A stretch of 64,000 nucleotides of DNA from Cloeon dipterum (taxonomy: Eukaryota > Arthropoda > Insecta > Ephemeroptera > Baetidae): NCBI RefSeq assembly GCF_949628265.1, contig NC_088790.1, forward strand, positions 21,890,545 through 21,954,544, in the 5' to 3' direction. Positions 60,273 through 64,000 of this stretch are shown here, one piece after another; positions within the stretch are counted from its first letter, which is position 1, and every line of letters begins with the position of its first letter. The translations under genes were made by a program, and so were the position numbers. A model generated the notes under the pieces. That model saw only the letters and a program-made list of their open reading frames with translations, was not told the DNA's origin and did not search any database.

Positions 60273-63167
60273 TTATTTGCTTTTCAAAATGCGCTCTCCA
60301 GAAGACACACGTTGCTGCCGCCCGAATCGTGTTTATAAAAAAGCTCTCTCAACGGACAGCTCCTTGGACGGGTGTTTGTTGAAAGTGCCAAATTTATTGT
60401 GTCCTGCGAAGAAAAATGGGATGAAAATCCGCTGGAAATAGATAGCTGCGTTCACCTCAGACAGGACGGCAACATAATTAGGACCTAATTAATTAAATTG
60501 GACGCAAGATGTTAGACTCTTTCGTCGAAAGTACTTTATGATATTCCAAAGATCTAGATTACACACTAAGTGAAAACTCCGCTTAAAAGTCCTACGAGTT
60601 CATTTTTGGATCAAGATCTTTTTAAACTCCTCATAAATTGAGGGATTCTAATTGAAACGCTAGTATCAAAATACACAAGGGAAATGATTCAACAGGGAAG
60701 TCTAAAGAAATAAGTTGATTTTATGTGCATGATATTCAAAAAATAATATTCATAAAGGAGTAAACGAAGCAAGGAATACAAAACCCATTGATTACGCATC
60801 TTTCCCTTCATTTTATGATTTTATTATTTTTATTAGGCTCTACTTTTTCAGACCAAGACCAAGTCTTGTCAGTCTGTGCGCCCTTAGGCACTACCTAATT
60901 TTATATGTTCATTCTTTTTATAAACTCTATTTAAAAATTACAAGAGAACGACTTACCATAATTTAATTAACAATCTTCTAAGCCGTCTTTCATAAGGTCA
61001 TTTTTTCATATGATTTATTTACCTGATGAAAGTACAACATGTATTGTCACCATATTTTTCACAATCTTTTCTGGACAAAAATTCTTATAAAATAATCATA
61101 TAATAATAAAATTCCTTATCTTGGGATTTTTATACCCAGAGGTTTTCACAGGAAAACCAATTTTTTTTTATTTTACACCAATCATTACTGTTTTACGGCC
61201 TCTTGCTGTTCAGTAGATAATATAATCTTGTTAAAAACTTAACATGAAATCTGTAAAGACCTGAAAAGTTACAATTAAATCGATCATTGTTTCAATAAAA
61301 CTCCAATTCTTAACTCTATTACCTATTCTAACTTTTAACATCAGCTTGTTCTGAATATAAAATTAAAAAACTAAACCTTAGCTGGATTTCTACTGTCTAG
61401 AAAAAAAGAACTGAATCTCGGATTAATATCTCATAAGTTTTGCTTCTAGCACAGTCCGCAACGAAGGAGAAACAGCCCAGTCTTTAAATCTGACATTTAT
61501 CCCCTTATTCCAGAATGGAACGCCTGTGATTTACGACCCTTTTTGGCGAAATGCGAGCGTTCAATTCTCTTGTGCCGAGCATGCCCAACCGCACCCCTTG
61601 GCATCTTTCAGGCAAAGTCGAAACTCCAGTATTGCGCCCGCCGCAAAAATGAGCAGCGCACGAAATTGCTGCTGCTGCAAAATGGACTTGCCGAACTGCA
61701 ATTAAGGCTGCGCCAATTTGTTTTTGCGATCACGTGTTGATTGCGCACCTTGTTTGCTCGAAATTCAAATTTTGTGCACGGCTGTTTCGGACAACGAGCT
61801 TACTTTGACGATTATGCTGGCCGCCTCTCGATTACCAAAGCTGCAGCTGCTGCCGCCGCCGCCGCTTCATATAGTATTTGCGAAGGAGCGGAACGAGCCC
61901 TCAATTGCCCACGTTCGCTACTGTAGACCAACTTTCTATACCGGCTCAAATTTTGATTAACATTCAACTGACGGTGGAAAGGAAACCTAAAGAGATAATT
62001 CCTGATATGCACCATCAAATATAATTATATGCGTGTCAGATTATTTATAAACGCAAGATATTGCATGAAATGTTTTGATTAATGAACAAAAATAAATTAC
62101 TGTTCACGTCTGTGAGGCTGTGTTAAAATAATTAATTTGATTTAATATTTTGTTTAAAAAAATGTTAACAGTCAAAGGCCAGTTTAATAGCATTCAGGTT
62201 TGTCTCACGTTAGTTAATGAGGGTACTCATCGGCTCTGAAGATCCTTCTTACTTATTAGTTTACGATATTCCACTTGCAGATAAAATTTCTTCAATATCC
62301 AGACTATAGGTGTCGCGTGCGTGTGTGTTCAGATTTTGCATTCTGTCTCTAAATAAAATGATTTCGAGTCGACAACAGCACGCCAGCCGTGAAAACTGGA
62401 AACCCAAGCATAAATATGTGTGTATATCAGAGGCTCGAGCATACACACACTTCTCACACCAACACAGGCGCACACCTTCATCGGAAAAATAAACAAATTT
62501 CGAAACTTGACTGGCTGTATAAAAGTTCAATAAATCCGTCAACGGAGCAGCCTTGTGTTGATGGCTGAGCGGGAGACTGGGATGTGTATTTCCATCTTCC
62601 CATTTGTCACTCACGCGGTCGTCAAACGATGAAGAGCAGCCCTGGGGGAGAAATCGGCACTCTCTCGTTTCTGCGAAGACTCACAAATTTTTTAGTTGTT
62701 GTTTCAACACATCAAAATATTGATTGAAACCGTCGCGTGTTTGTCTCGATGTCAACCATTTCTCTACGTTTTTATTTATATTTTTGAAGTGACAATGCGT
62801 TTTTTTAAAATTGGAAATTTTAGCACAATGGTCACGTGATGTAAATTTCAGCTTGAAAACAAATATTTTAACCAATCAGTAGTTTATTTCATCAAGATTC
62901 GTTTTTAAATTATGTAGTCATCTCGAATCTTCCTACGCTAATTGACCACAATTAAAATAGTACGCGGTGCTATCAATAAATCAAATTCCAACATCTGGAA
63001 AGAGCTCCGCGTGTATAATGGCCTGGCTTGTTTCTTCCTTTTTTGGAGCTCCAGCTTTTCGCTGGCTCAGTAATTGTGATTAACGGCGGTCCTTAATTAA
63101 TTTAACCCATCGGCAGGAAACAATATTTTTGAGCAGTTGACAGGCGTTCATCAGTGGCGGTGAACGC

Positions 63168-63182
63168 GACGACGACGACGAC
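63168..63182. repeat. (GAC)5 repeat
   Basis: Five perfect GAC units. Confidence 0.85.
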
Positions 63183-63365
63183 GGCGACTAGTCGAACCGC
63201 AAGCCAGCAAGCGTCTATGTAGGCAAGCGGCCAACGCTGCGCGATGTGAAAAACAAGGTTAACGACAGCCACCAGAACATCAATACTCATCAAAAACAAT
63301 CGTAATGGTCGTCTCCTGCTGTCGGAAATCAAACGGCTGTAAATCTGGAGCCCTGGTGCGGCGAG

Positions 63366-63374
63366 TTTGGCGCC
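63366..63374. promoter_or_regulatory. consensus E2F site
   Basis: TTTGGCGCC matches the E2F consensus and is followed by ATTTCAGTCATTT, which could act as an initiator. No exon is recognised downstream. Confidence 0.3.
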
Positions 63375-64000
63375 ATTTCAGTCATTTCCAATTTTGAAAA
63401 ATTAGATTTCCGTATGCAGATTTGGGTGTTTACGTGCCAGTTCCGAAAACTTGATTTTAAGTTTTCTCGTCTCGGAACCGCTAACTAATGTTACGTCGAG
63501 AAATTTCTGCTGATGATTTATTAGGAATTCTTTGACTTTCTGAAGTTGATTTATCTGGAATTCCAAAGCTGCCGTCTGATGGTGAATAATTTTGAAGATC
63601 AGGCGTAATTTGAGAGTTGGGAAAAGTTTCAGACGTTCAAGACATATGTCAATTTGTCCTTTTGAGGTGTGCTCGCTGGGATGGTGCAGAAAACAAAACA
63701 CACCCGGAGTCAATTGCGGTGAAAGAGGCTTGGAAAGTGCCGATAAATTGGCGTCTCATTTGTCGGGCTCGAGAGGAGCAAAAATGGACCGGCGACCGAT
63801 AAAAATGATGATGAGAGAGTGCAGAGCGAAATAATAAAATATGTGCGCGCTCGGCCGCCGCTGTTATTCACAACTCACAAATAGCATGAGTTGGGCTGAG
63901 CGAGCGGAGATGAGTTGATGGGGGCCGTCTTCTCTCTTTTTCGCTGCTGGGCCTCTTTTATTTTGCTCTGTTATATAAAAGACAAGGAGACAAGTGAAAT

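Larger units (their letters stand above)
57270..64000. other. gene-free stretch with GC-rich islands
   Basis: Islands lie at about 57270-58160, 58290-58480, 59600-60460, 61480-61960, 62300-62680, 63000-63380 and 63700-64000. They hold TTTATGG at about 59965, TATAAAAG at 62518-62525, TATATAAAAG at 63972-63981 and short triplet repeats. No frame looks coding; most are low-complexity reads of GC-rich DNA. The TATA-like site at the right edge may belong to a gene outside the window. Confidence 0.45.

Overview
This is a eukaryotic nuclear window, most likely from an insect or another arthropod with short introns. The evidence is GT-AG introns of about 51-58 bases that restore long frames, AATAAA polyadenylation signals, a tRNA gene without an encoded CCA and with an oligo-T pol III stop, many GA/TC microsatellites, and AT-rich DNA broken by GC-rich islands. 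I could not assign a species. There is no prokaryotic organisation, and no long protein domain is recognised anywhere.

The gene-bearing part is about 9.7-28.2 kb. Joining exons by hand gives a head-to-tail family of small secreted proteins, all on the + strand: one decayed copy (9909-10323) and five intact genes (10916-11333, 23812-24258, 25422-25860, 26287-26729, 27417-28098). All five intact genes share one plan. Exon 1 is 55 or 61 bases and is essentially the signal peptide. A phase-1 intron of 54-58 bases follows, then a short exon 2, a phase-0 intron, and a basic or charged exon 3. Gene 6 has a fourth exon. The first three copies also share promoter DNA, including a box about 125 bases before the ATG and a TATA/initiator pair, and 3' UTR sequence. 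Gene 3 encodes a proline/arginine-rich segment that looks like insect proline-rich antimicrobial peptides. Genes 4-6 are mostly arginine-rich. I recognise no family name for any of them.

The cluster is split by about 12 kb. Two related repeat copies in opposite orientation lie inside that gap (11674-12013 and 22861-23229). The second carries a ribonuclease-kappa-like first-exon relic with a splice donor. A further partial copy lies back to back with the first, and another lies at 32411. The gap also holds an intronless 104-residue orphan ORF (18700-19014) and a fold-back MITE-like element (20981-21278).

At 33324-35464 there is a candidate 2.1 kb element bounded by inverted termini, with peculiar AT-rich subterminal repeats and a pre-miRNA-like hairpin inside. 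A tRNA-Ile(AAU) gene lies on the minus strand at 49028-49101.

The rest (1-9.6 kb, 12.3-18.5 kb, 28.2-33 kb and nearly all of 35.5-64 kb) has no coding sequence I can support. It alternates AT-rich DNA with GC-rich islands that carry homeodomain-type (TTTATGG, TAATTA), GAGA and a few nuclear-receptor, E2F and E-box motifs. That looks like regulatory or intronic DNA around a developmental gene, but this is inference only.
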